From contig MSED01000015.1 in the NCBI GenBank assembly GCA_002099365.1, forward strand, positions 868,001 to 932,000: a DNA stretch of 64,000 bases, read 5' to 3'. Positions 54,662 through 64,000 of the stretch are shown in pieces. Position 1 is the stretch's first letter. Each line of letters opens with the position of its first letter. Under the pieces are notes generated by a model that saw only the letters and a list, made by a program, of their open reading frames with translations, had not been told where the DNA came from and did not search any database. The DNA is from Phialophora verrucosa (lineage: Eukaryota > Ascomycota > Eurotiomycetes > Chaetothyriales > Herpotrichiellaceae). Position numbers and translations under genes: made by a program.

Positions 54662-57600
54662 CGTGCGGATCGAAGGTCATTTGCTCTTCAAACGTGCTGC
54701 TTGATACCGAGTGAAGGGGAAAGAAGGCGTTGACCGTTCTGATATGTGTCTAGAATGAAACATTGCGACAAGGGGAAAACCATGTGTGTTGCTGATCGCT
54801 CTGGTGGTCTTAGTCCGTGAATGACGGCAGACGTTGATCAACTCTATTTGTAAGCCTGTCTGCCTCTACGCCCCGGGACTACCTGCTTGCATGTGGAGAA
54901 CTACCAACTTGGTGCAATTGTGTGGTTCTCCTCTTTGATCCATTTCGGGTGCATCGTATAAAATCCAATATGGGGTTAGCATCATCAATAACGAACATAA
55001 CCGTTTGCGGGCGGCTCGAATGGACCCCTCTTGGAAGGTTATCGCGAGCAAAGCCGCGTCCTCCTGGGCACCTGCTCCGACGCTTCTTCCGTGAGAAGGC
55101 CTGGGAAACTGCAACCAAGATAGTCTCAAGCTCTGCAGAATAATATTTCTGGCTCGCGCGAGGAAAATCTTCAAGAGAACCGGACCTCCGATCCGGTGAA
55201 GCATAGCGCACTCAACGCAGAAAGTCTTGTGCTCTACCGTAGGAGCCTCATTCCGTTCAGTTGAGAAATCCAGGCAGAGAATTCTACCTGAAAAATGCAC
55301 TCTATATCTCGTTAATACTCTTCAAAGGTGACATGTCAGTTCGACAGCATCAGGACATAATGGGTCAAGGTCGGAGAAGTCTGCAGCGATCATTTGTGAC
55401 CTCAGGTGTGATTCCTATCCACATATTCTGCGAACTCTCGTTCACTTGACCATCTCCCTCTTACTGTTCAACAACTGAGCTCCCATGCGCCGTTCATTGC
55501 CTGCAAACGGGCACACAGGTGAAGCATAGAGATATCCATCTGTGTTCCGTGATCCTTTACGCACAAAAGGCAGCATGTCACCCGGATTCACCGCGACCGG
55601 AGAGCAAAGGACTGGCTACAATCTCGTCAATAGCCTCACTCATTCGGACTCGGATATTGCGAGTTATTTAGCAGCAGATCCTCCATCCCTCTCTTGGCCT
55701 TATGTGCCGCTTGTCCCCCTAATATCGAGAGTCTTTGCAACTGACCTTACACCGCAAAGCACACCGCAGTCGCTCAGTCGACCTTCGAAGGTCGCAGTGA
55801 AAGAAGGAACGGGTGACCAAACACAAATCACCAGCTAGATCATGCGACTAGCAAGGTAGGCTGTCTACTTCCTCGAGCTCAACGCAGCCTGCCCTGACCG
55901 GACGGGCCATCTGTGGGTTGAGAAACCGGGGGTAAGGTACCGAGGGTCGGCTTGGTCTTCCCCTTTCTGTTTAAGATAGACAACACTACACCAGGAAGAA
56001 GAAAGCGCACATACTCACTGCCAGATTCCTAGGACTTTCATGAAAGGGCCGACAAGATCAAGGCAGCCGTCATGGTCTTCCACCACTTGAATGACGGCAC
56101 CCTGGCGAGTTTTACCTATCCATTCCACAGAGAGCGTCGCAAGAGCAAGGAGCTGACCGAATCAATTCCCTGGCATGTGTTCGCTGCCCAGTTGGAGACA
56201 GTATGAACAGCAAGAACAGAGTCGAGAAGCCGAAGAACCCGACGAAGCCCGCACGATGGCACCATTGCCACTAGAGCGATCGACTACATAGGATTACCAA
56301 GGATTGCATCACCAAGCAACAGGACAGCAAGTGATAGAATTGGCCCACCCAACCAGCGGTCGCGGGATCAAAGAGTCTTCCAAGTCATTCTGCTGGTCTA
56401 TTACTATTCCAATATTCGAATCCAGTCCACGCACGCGTACACGCACACGCACACACAACCTGAGTCAGAAGTAAAGTCGAGAAACCGGTCAGAGGGCACA
56501 CGGGTAGTCGCCAGATCATGCATGCACATAGACTTTACGGACCATGGAGAAGGCTTATGAGGGGTGGAGAATCGAGAATCAATGCGCGCCGAAATGGGAT
56601 GCAGTGCACCAAGGAAGGGAGACTGTCAGCCTGTGCTATTAGAAGTTGGCGCGGCCCGTCCTCGGTGCTTCAGATGTGCCGGAAGTGATGCAGACGGTCT
56701 AGGTGAACATGAGCATTGCCATGAGCATGAGCATGAGCACAGAACGCAAGTCCACTTCCCCCCAAGGACGGGGCAGAATCCCTTCTGTCTTAGCGTGGTT
56801 GGCCTACGAGGTTACTAGCTCTAGGTCCCCAGCTTCTTATACTTGAACCACTCATTCAAGGTCAGAGATTCGATGGAGTGTGACGGAGAGCGAACAAATC
56901 AGCCGTCTTGCGAGGTTTCACCAGATAACCAAGCCAGTTCAGCTCAAGCAGCACCACCCATTGCCGGACGTTAATCCGGTACATCCATCCATCCATTGAC
57001 ATACATAATATGTAACATACCCATGATCCGATCTACGCGAGTGGAGTCTTTGTACGAGTATGCACTGTATGTATCTATGCCGATCCATGACTCGCGGCGA
57101 CATCACCATGGGTCGACGACAATCGGCGGGACATGGCCCGCCCGCCATTTGTGTTTCGAGCGAGGGTTCGAGCGAAGGGTCCCCAGGGCAAGGCAGCTGC
57201 CGATTCCACTTTGTGTGTTTCCGCTGTCCGGTTTCACGCTGTCGGGCTCTGCTGCGGTGGCGGGGGCGGCGGCGGCGGTGGTGATAATGATGTGATTCCT
57301 AGAAGATCTGCATGTATATGGTATAGCCTTGTCGGTTGGTTGGTAGATAGGCAGGGCCGTGACCTGGTCAGATCAAGCTACACCATACAGTGAGTCCGCG
57401 CTCAGTGTTAGTATCAGTATCATTTCTGTATCAGGATCAGCATCGAAGCCGAAGCCGAAGCAGGACTTTGCTGCGTCGGGATCACATGGCCCGGATTGCC
57501 CTGCACGGAGGGTGAGTGTCCAGCCATTGCCGTGGACCGTGACGGCTTCTGCGGCGGACCGCGTCTATCTCTCACCCTGCTCGCCTGTGTCCACTGTTCG

Positions 57601-58061
57601 CGTGTGTTCACGAGGTGAATACGCGGGCCGATTGATAATGCCCGGTGAATCCTGCGTTGAAAAGTCAACGCCCGGAAAGGGTATAAGAAGAAAGAAAGAA
57701 GAACGTGGACGTCGAAAGATCTGGTGTTCAATCTGACCCATCCCAGGCTGGACTCTCGTCTCATCGATAAAGCTCTCGATCAACTCTCAATCAACCTCTC
57801 GATCATCTCTCAATCAACCTCTCAATCGAGCTCGAGATTCACAGCCTCTCTGGTAGGATGATATAGGGATAGCAGAATCCAACACACTCTACCACATTAC
57901 TCGAGAAACCGGCTCACATAGTCCCACATTCGATTGTCAGTTTGGTGCTCGTCACTCGCCAGGCACTTCAACCGAACCTGGTTCGAGAATCTTCAACTTC
58001 AACTGCACTCCATCCTGATTTAAGAACCCTCAATTTAAATTCCAGCCCAGCAACGTCCATA
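54662..58061. other. Gene-poor stretch, 3.4 kb
   Basis: No gene is supported. Simple sequence is common: CATGAG/GAGCAT units near 56706-56738, GAAGCC units near 57440-57465 and GTATCA units near 57408-57445. A tandem CTCTCRATCAAC array lies at 57773-57830. The last 200 bases are pyrimidine-rich and probably the leader of the gene at 58062. Confidence 0.45.
57773..57830 (+). repeat. Tandem 11-12-bp array CTCTCRATCAAC
   Basis: Five consecutive copies of 11-12 bp alternate between CTCTCGATCA and CTCTCAATCAAC. The array lies about 230 bp upstream of the ATG at 58062, in a pyrimidine-rich region that may be transcribed leader. Confidence 0.85.
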
Positions 58062-58487
58062 ATGTCCGTCTCGGGATACTCTGTCCAACACGACTTTGAA
58101 GTCCAAGAATATAACCACCGGCGTGCCGCGTGGAAGGCGTCAGAGAAGAAGAGGAAGCAGGAGGAGAAGTCCCTTCGGATACAGGCCAAGGCGGCTCGGG
58201 GAGCAGCACTGCAGCAGGCGGAAGATCTCGGTATTGGTGAGTTTCACTTGACGTCTTCCATTCCAAGGGCTCGGAATCAGACTGACCAAGGTTATCATTA
58301 TGCAATAGGCGAGAAGACCAAGACCAAGACCGCGCCGTTCAAATGGATCCGCAGCAGTCGCAAAGAGCAATCGGAGAAGGCGGTCACATCCACGTCCACG
58401 TCCATGCCCACCAAAGGAAAGCGCCTCGAAGATGACTTTGATGGTGATTCGGACGAGATCACACTGACGGACGCGTTGGCTGCTTGA
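58062..58487 (+). CDS. Small charged coiled-coil protein, unknown, with an optional-looking intron
   Basis: I do not recognise the family. From Met at 58062 the spliced form (58062-58236 plus 58309-58487) gives 117 aa. It starts MSVSGYSVQHDFEVQEYNHR and has a Lys/Glu/Arg-rich helix (KASEKKRKQEEKSLRIQAKA). Exon 2 begins GEKTKTKTAPFKW, and the acidic C-terminus ends in DEITLTDALAA. The 72-nt segment between has a GTGAGT donor, CTGAC branch site and CAATAG acceptor, yet is in frame and has no stop. Retention would therefore insert 24 residues (141 aa). The open frame extends 40 codons upstream, but that part overlaps the presumed leader. Its 3' end faces Pop8 in a convergent pair. Confidence 0.65.
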   Translation: MSVSGYSVQHDFEVQEYNHRRAAWKASEKKRKQEEKSLRIQAKAARGAALQQAEDLGIGEFHLTSSIPRARNQTDQGYHYAIGEKTKTKTAPFKWIRSSRKEQSEKAVTSTSTSMPTKGKRLEDDFDGDSDEITLTDALAA

Positions 58488-58668
58488 ACGTGCTGCCACG
58501 GCATGGCATGGCATGGCTCGGTCTGGTTTGGATGTATCCCCTCTTGTGCTGTATAGTTACTGGTGTTGGGCGCGGTGTTCAGCGTCGTGAATGGCCTTAT
58601 TTGGTTTGAATTTGACGGCCGCAAGGCTCGATTTAAGTAGCAGCTCCATGAAGAAGAAATGAACGAGT

Positions 58669-59073
58669 TCAACCTTCCTCCAAGGACCACAATTTCCCAC
58701 CCGCTCTTCCTCTTCTTGCAACCACACCACCGAGCCAAGTCCCTCTTGCTTCGATCCTGAGATTCACGCCCTTGCTTCCTACCCATTGGCTTACCGCCGC
58801 GGTGACGGCGAGTTCATCGTCTCTCGGCACTCTGATCCACGCGTTCTGGTCGTCATCGACCTTTAATATGTCGATCGGGATGGCCGTGCCTGTGTGGCCG
58901 AGGTATTGCTGTAGTGCTGCTGTGAGATATGAGCGAATCGTGAGCTCGTCCAGAGGTTGCTGGGGTTGTGTTTCAAGGGAGGTCAAGCGGAGATGGAAAT
59001 ATGAAAATGGAGGGTTGCGGAGTGTGATTGTTGTGGTTGTACTTTCTCTGGGTGCCGATTTGTTGGCCGCCAT
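58669..59073 (-). CDS. POP8: RNase P/MRP subunit Pop8
   Basis: Pop8 is a small protein subunit of nuclear RNase P and RNase MRP, which trim the 5' ends of tRNA precursors and process rRNA. The single exon gives 134 aa. The family pattern is clear: RNPPFSYFHLRLTSLE, LDELTIRSYLTAALQQYLG, HTGTAIPIDILKVDDD and AWIRVPRDDELAVTAAVSQW, followed by a Gly/Arg-rich C-terminus (GTWLGGVVARRGRAGG). The N-terminus is Thr/Ser-rich. The frame is intact. It converges on the small coiled-coil gene, with 181 bp between stop codons. Confidence 0.85.
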   Translation of the reverse strand: MAANKSAPRESTTTTITLRNPPFSYFHLRLTSLETQPQQPLDELTIRSYLTAALQQYLGHTGTAIPIDILKVDDDQNAWIRVPRDDELAVTAAVSQWVGSKGVNLRIEARGTWLGGVVARRGRAGGKLWSLEEG

Positions 59074-59962
59074 GGTGCAGGCCTCAAGTGAAGATGATGT
59101 GAGGTCTTGATATCAATTCGGTTCGACGGATAATCAGACGGGAACGAAAATTCTAGTTTCGTGACGACGTTGTAATGACAAGTTGAGGAGGTTGAAGGCC
59201 GAAGAAACCCCGTCAGACACATTCTTTACACCCACAGATCTGTCGGCTCAAACCTTCGTCTGCTTCTCACCGTCAACAATTCATGTCTCGTCATCTATTC
59301 CACGCCTTCATGTTCCGACATCCAACCGGTCAGAATGCGCAAAGTACAGTGACCAATGGCACAGTATATTAGGCCGTGGATGATATCACAGCTAAGTGGA
59401 CGGAGAGGAAGAGCAAAAGGAGGAATGAACCTGCACGAGCGCCCGCAATGGCCAACCCCGCACATTTACAGTCGCGACACGGATGCTCAGCATGCGAATG
59501 CAGATTTCTGTATCCAGGCGTGCTAGGACGCCTCCTCTTAGGAGATGCCTGCTGCACAATGGACGCAACGGCCGGGAAGTTTTGGATGGGATGAATTCGC
59601 GAGTAACAGGCCCATTGTCTTGAATCGTCCGAATTGTCCACATATGCTTCCTGATGTCTGGCTGGTTATCAGCTGGGATGCTCTTGCTCTCGCTCCTGCT
59701 ATTGTATTGCTATGCTCATGAATAGATGATCTCGATATCTTCCATGCTCCCCTGCATTTTCCTCGTTATGGGTACTCATAAGGTCGAACTGCCTGCTTTG
59801 ACGTCGACGATGCATACGCATGCCATGTCCTGGTCCTCATGATTGATAGAAATGATGCTCTTTGAATAATCGGAATCCTGCTTGACTGGTTGGCTGGAGA
59901 TAGGGTGATCCTCCCTCCCGTATCTTACCCGTCACTTGTGCTCCCGCTTCGAAACCCCTATC
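59074..59962. other. Intergenic between Nudix gene and Pop8
   Basis: These 889 bp contain the Pop8 promoter and the 3' flank of the Nudix gene, both transcribed to the left. Overlapping frames of 60-90 codons on both strands at 59369-59643 have no recognisable feature and are not called. Confidence 0.45.
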
Positions 59963-60943
59963 TCATATCCTTCCCTCGGCCCTCAGACCCTCATACAGCG
60001 CCATAGCCGCTAGCGTCTTCCCGTCCCGCCAGGCGACCTTCCACACCTCACCCACCGGCACGATCTTCAAGGTGATTTTCTCGCCCTGATCCCTCAACCC
60101 GGTCAACTTCCCCCTCAGCTTGTCGATCGCGTGTGTGGGTAACGATTTGCGAGCCAGGAAGAGTGGTATAAACTCGTCGCTGCCCCCCGGGGAAGGATAC
60201 ATGGCATTTTGAAGCTGTTCCTTTTCCGCCGAAGGAGGAGGAGTGTGGGAGTCGGCGCACGACAAGTCCATCTGAGAGACCAGCTGAGTCATGTCGATGA
60301 GCTCGTCCGAGGAGATCTCGAGGCCCGTCTCTTCGTAGACTTCCTGCGCCGCTGCGCCGGCGAAGGTGCCGCTGTCGTCGATCATGCCCGCGGGGAGTTC
60401 GATAAATGATAACGACCCAGCGGGGATGCGCGGCTGGAGGGTGAGAATGGCGTATTCTGCGTGGACCCCGGGGTCTTGACCCGAACTTCCATCCAGACCG
60501 TCAGACGGGGTGAGGATGATCAGCATGGCGACACTCCCGCCGCGCATGAAGACCGAGCCGGAGAGATGTTCGCCATCCTCGTTGCTGACCTCGGCTTTGA
60601 GTTTGAGGAAGCCGAGACGTTGGCCGGAGAACAGGTCGAAGGACTGGATCTCGATCGATTTAAGCGAGTAGGGCGACTTGTGGAAAGGGTGGGTTAATGA
60701 GTCTCGTTGGAGAGAGAGCGAGTGACGCAAAGTGTTGAGCCATGTCTTGAAGGCCGGAAAGGCGAGTAGTTGATCTGGAGACAAGCATGCCGGGTGGGTG
60801 ATGGGGATGGGCGGATGGGCGTTGGGAAGGTGGAAGGTCGATGTGGTTGATGTCATTCTCCTGGTCAGCAGGTGGGCGTGTTGGTTGGAACTTGTGGGAG
60901 ATGCGAGTTGGGGGAAGAGATTCTTCAGTCTTGAAAGCATCAT
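59963..60943 (-). CDS. Nudix hydrolase, ADP-sugar diphosphatase-like
   Basis: Nudix proteins hydrolyse nucleoside diphosphates linked to another group; the closest style here is the ADP-sugar diphosphatase (NUDT14-like) group. From the Met pair at 60943/60940 the product is about 327 aa; a Met at 60856 is also possible, and the open frame begins 46 codons earlier. The region around 190-270 has FMRGGSVAMLIILTP, AILTLQPRIPAGSLSFIELP and the Nudix box GMIDDSGTF...AAQEVYEETGLEI. In this box the EExG core is intact, but the Arg before the first Glu is Gln and the upstream Glu is Gly. A conserved C-terminal part has VPVGEVWKVAWRDGKTLAAMALYEGLRA. Substrate is inferred only. Confidence 0.82.
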   Translation of the reverse strand: MMLSRLKNLFPQLASPTSSNQHAHLLTRRMTSTTSTFHLPNAHPPIPITHPACLSPDQLLAFPAFKTWLNTLRHSLSLQRDSLTHPFHKSPYSLKSIEIQSFDLFSGQRLGFLKLKAEVSNEDGEHLSGSVFMRGGSVAMLIILTPSDGLDGSSGQDPGVHAEYAILTLQPRIPAGSLSFIELPAGMIDDSGTFAGAAAQEVYEETGLEISSDELIDMTQLVSQMDLSCADSHTPPPSAEKEQLQNAMYPSPGGSDEFIPLFLARKSLPTHAIDKLRGKLTGLRDQGEKITLKIVPVGEVWKVAWRDGKTLAAMALYEGLRAEGRI

Positions 60944-61490
60944 GACGCCATATTGTGAAGGCAGTTGGCTAATATCATTGAAGCAGTCAAACAGGACCGT
61001 GAAGCATTCTTGAATGATGATGTTTCGCGCAAACCAATCAGAACAAACAAGCTGCAGCCAATTCTGAAGCCGAAGAAACAAAAGACGCAGTGTGATTGGA
61101 GAGCCACAGAGCCTCGCTGTGAACGTGCTGGAATTCTATCGCAAGAGTAGTACGTTGAAGTCAAGAAACAATGGATGCTCGACCATTCAATGCTGTCCTC
61201 TGGGAACAGGCAGTCAATATTTACTGCACAGAAATGGAACTTGAACTTTGATCCTTTGCTTTTTGATTCCGGACATCTCTCAAAGTCAACGAGATGTTCA
61301 CCCCGTCAATGTCACCCGTATCAGTATACGACATAATTGTGGTGACAAGAGCCCCGGTAAGGAATACTCTGATGGCTGCCTACTCGATCTGCCGGCCAAG
61401 AATGGGCATGGTCTCAACCTCACTTGATAAGGGTAACGTGATGAAATGCCTTCCCAACTGGTCGCTCAGGCTGATGGTCGCCGCTCCCTC
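60944..61490. other. Intergenic between CysRS and Nudix genes
   Basis: This stretch holds the promoter and leader of the Nudix gene and the 3' flank of the cysteinyl-tRNA synthetase gene, both on the - strand. It is AT-richer than its neighbours. No gene is seen. Confidence 0.45.
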
Positions 61491-64000
61491 CTAGCGAGCA
61501 TCAACCTCAGCCCCCGCAACGGTAACCCTATCGCCGGGTTGTTCGAGACCTGAGCCAGACCCGTTTCCATCGCGATTTGATCCGGGCGCCGCACTACTAC
61601 TCCCTACAGCTGCGAGATACTTCTCATGCGCCTTCCTCTGCTGCTCCCATTCTTTCTTCAGCTTTTTCACCCGATTCGCAGTGAGCGGCTGACCATCCTT
61701 CCCCGTCGTGGGCACACCATCGCCGTCCCAGGCGGAGTACTCATTCGAATGCGGTGGCTTGAACATCTCAGTCGGACTCAATTTCCCCTTCTGTAGTCGT
61801 TCCTGGGCTTCCCGCTCGCGTTGTCGTTTAGCCTCTTCTTTTGCTCGGGCTTTGTCTTCGCGTTCGCGCCGCGCCGCTTTCAGGCCTTCGGTGACGGGGC
61901 GGACGAGCGCAGGGGCGTTTTCCCGGTCTTCGAGGTAGATGTCGAGTTGCCACAGATCGACGTCTCGGACGCGGTCGCAGAGGGCGAGGATTTGTTTATT
62001 TAAATCTGAGGAGGAATCGGCGCTGTGTGGGGAAGAGGCTGTTTGAAGGGCGTCTCGGTTGAACTCGCTTAATGCCCGTGCATATGACGGCCGAGGCCTC
62101 CCAACACTCGGCGGTTCGTCCAGTCCAGAAGGCGATGTTGACACGATCTCTTGTACTTTTTTAACAGTGATGGATTTGGCGATGGCGGCTTGTCGGAGCT
62201 CGTCTCGGATTCTTGCTAGTGGGTAGACGAATTCTTTTGCGGCGTCAGGGATCTCGATACCTTTCCAGCCAACTTGTTCTGTGTCTGCGGGCTCGGAGCC
62301 GTTCAGGCCAAAGACGTTGATCAAACGGGTGACGAAGATTGCGACGTCGTGATGATCTCGTGGCGTGAGATCAGACTTTTTGGCGCTGTTGTATATGCTG
62401 ATCAATTGTGAGATTGCTTCCATGGCGACGGGGGTGTTGAATGAATCTAGTAATGCAGTGCGAACCCGATCCTCAGCCTCCTGAAGTGCAAATTGCAAAG
62501 TTGCTTTCTGATCGGATGCCGTTTTCGAGTCCTTGATTGCCTCGATAACATTGAGGAAGAAGTTGTCCACCCGATCCTCCCAGTTCCTGCCTTGAGTGAC
62601 CATATCGTCTGTGATTTCTATACCATCTTTCCAGTTGCCAAGCAGGAAAACAATGCGCAGGCTCCTGGAAGTCCAGTCTTTCCGCACGTGGAGAGCTTCC
62701 CGGATGGTGGTAAAGTTCTTCAGCGATTTGGACATCTTCGACCCTTGTATCGACAAGTGGCCCATGTGGAGGAAGTAGTTCACCCACTGGCCATGATTTG
62801 CCCAGAATGCTTCACTTTGAGCAAGCTCGTTGTCGTGGTGAGGGAATGCAAGGTCGATGCCTCCCGAGTGAATGTCCATTTGTGACCCTAATTTTCCAGA
62901 CGCCATGGCCGAGCATTCAATATGCCACCCAGGCCGACCAGGACCCCATTCGCTTGGCCAACTTGGCTCACCCGGCTTCGATGCCTTCCACAGAGCAAAG
63001 TCGGCGTCTGATCTCTTAGCGATGGCGTCTTTCTGTGATAATGCACCTTCGCCGTCCGCTACAAGGTCTTTGTCGTTCCTATTCCACGGCTCTAGCCTGG
63101 CATACGGGTAACCAGCGGCCTCGAAAGCTTGTATATCGAAATACACTGAGCCATCAGCTGTCCTATAGGCCATCTTGTTGTCGACGATCTTCTTGACAAA
63201 CTCTGCGATCTCGCTGCCATGTTCGGTCACTCGCACCAGGTCATCCGGATCCATCACATTCAGGTCGTGCATGTCTTGGAAAAAGCGTTGTTCATACTCC
63301 TTCGTGAGCTTCGTGAATACAGCATAGTCGTCTCCGCGGATGGTCTTGCCCAGCTGCTCGTCCAAGACCAGGCACATGACATCGCTCACTCGGTTGTAGA
63401 ACTCGTGCGGCGTCAGGAGCTTTGGATCTTGCATCAATGCCCTCGCAGCGCCTCTAGCAGTGTTGATGTGCATCTTGATCTTTGCTTCCTTATCACCTGG
63501 CTTGGTGCCCGGTTCCAGGCTTCCTCCAGCCAGTATGTCGCCATAGACGGATTCGATCAGGCTGTCGAAGTTTTCCGGGGTGATGAGGGTCTTGGGATTT
63601 ATTCGTTTCAGGTTCTTGTGGATGTAATAGTGCCAGGCATGCCGAGCGTCTTGACGGACTTGGTCGTCAATGTATCTGGAATTGGTCAGACATTTCCTGA
63701 GATGCCTTGGGTCCGACATTCATCATACCGATTTTTGTTCTTGTACTCATCATACAGATGCCTCTGTCTTGCTCTTAAGATGATCTTGTCATCAATATCT
63801 GTCGTGTTCATCACAAAGCGGATCGAAAAGCCAAAGTAATCCCGCAGGATGCGCCGAATAATGTCGGTAGTCACATAATTGCGGGCATGGCCCAAGTGAG
63901 AGTCGTCATAGACCGTAGGGCCGCAGGCATACCAGGTGATCTTCCCTTGTTGCACAGGCACGAAGGGGACTTTCGAACGGGTCAAGGAGTTGTAGATCTT
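61491..64000 (-). CDS. Cysteinyl-tRNA synthetase (N-terminus beyond window edge)
   Basis: This class I enzyme charges tRNA-Cys with cysteine. Exon 1 runs from beyond 64000 to 63729 and exon 2 from 63675 to 61491, across a 53-nt intron (GTATGA...TTCCAG with a CTGAC branch). The visible part is 818 aa, lacking only the first residues. It begins KIYNSLTRSKVPFVP and reads WYACGPTVYDDSHLGHARNYV, with the zinc-ligand Cys and the HIGH-type motif. Further motifs are WHIECSAMASGKLG, HHDNELAQSEAFW (zinc His) and KMSKSLKNFTTIREAL (the KMSKS loop). About 135 residues near the N-terminus lie between HIGH and the zinc Cys, longer than bacterial enzymes, as in eukaryotes. The C-terminus has a Lys/Glu/Arg-rich helix and LSPTEMFKPPHSNEYSAWD, typical of eukaryotic CysRS. 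Confidence 0.96.

Noticed and set aside
1..64000. tRNA genes
   Set aside because: I looked for the GGTTCRANNCC B-box with a matching A-box and stem on both strands. The few GTTCGAA matches (for example near 112, 27935 and 35190) have no acceptor or anticodon stem. A tRNAscan run would settle this.

Overview
The window is nuclear DNA from a filamentous ascomycete (Pezizomycotina). Genes sit on both strands. Nearly all introns are 45-82 nt with GTATGT/GTAAGT-type donors and CTAAC/CTGAC-type branch sites. Several products are of fungal type: the DUF1742/Vfa1 protein, GPC acyltransferase Gpc1, RSM25/mS23 and RNase P subunit Pop8. The class cannot be fixed from the sequence alone. I saw no tRNA, rRNA, CRISPR array or intact transposon. 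Exon structures were built by hand from splice signals and reading-frame continuity.

Layout. 1.5-12.6 kb is gene-dense: a TatD-type nuclease (-), a cytochrome b2-type L-lactate dehydrogenase (+, divergent from it), LETM1/Mdm38 (-), a PWI-domain SR splicing protein (-), an unrecognised basic protein (+) and a 108-aa two-exon orphan (-). 12.6-22.8 kb is a 10-kb gene-poor block with microsatellites, a diverged 73-bp tandem duplication and only weak small-gene candidates. 22.8-25.3 kb is a three-exon C2H2 zinc-finger gene (-). 25.3-30.1 kb is again gene-poor. 30.1-32.4 kb holds a YVH1-type phosphatase whose catalytic cysteine codon is split by an unusual 779-nt intron.

35.5-54.7 kb is mostly housekeeping: Vfa1/DUF1742 (-), argininosuccinate lyase (+), mitoribosomal protein RSM25/mS23 (-), a PPR protein (+), cohesin SMC1 (-), Gpc1 (+), a serine/proline-rich orphan (-) and a medium-chain dehydrogenase (-). 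After a 3.4-kb gap, 58-64 kb holds a small coiled-coil orphan with an optional-looking 3n intron (+), Pop8 (-), a Nudix hydrolase (-) and cysteinyl-tRNA synthetase (-), which runs off the right edge.

The genes form no biosynthetic cluster. Three are probably mitochondrial (LETM1, RSM25, the PPR protein). Several close pairs are divergent and may share promoters: TatD/LDH, Vfa1/ARG4, RSM25/PPR and SMC1/GPC1. I found no convincing new multi-gene system. The most unusual structure is the YVH1 intron, whose nearest and real acceptors carry the same 8-bp sequence, suggesting an insertion that was turned into intron.
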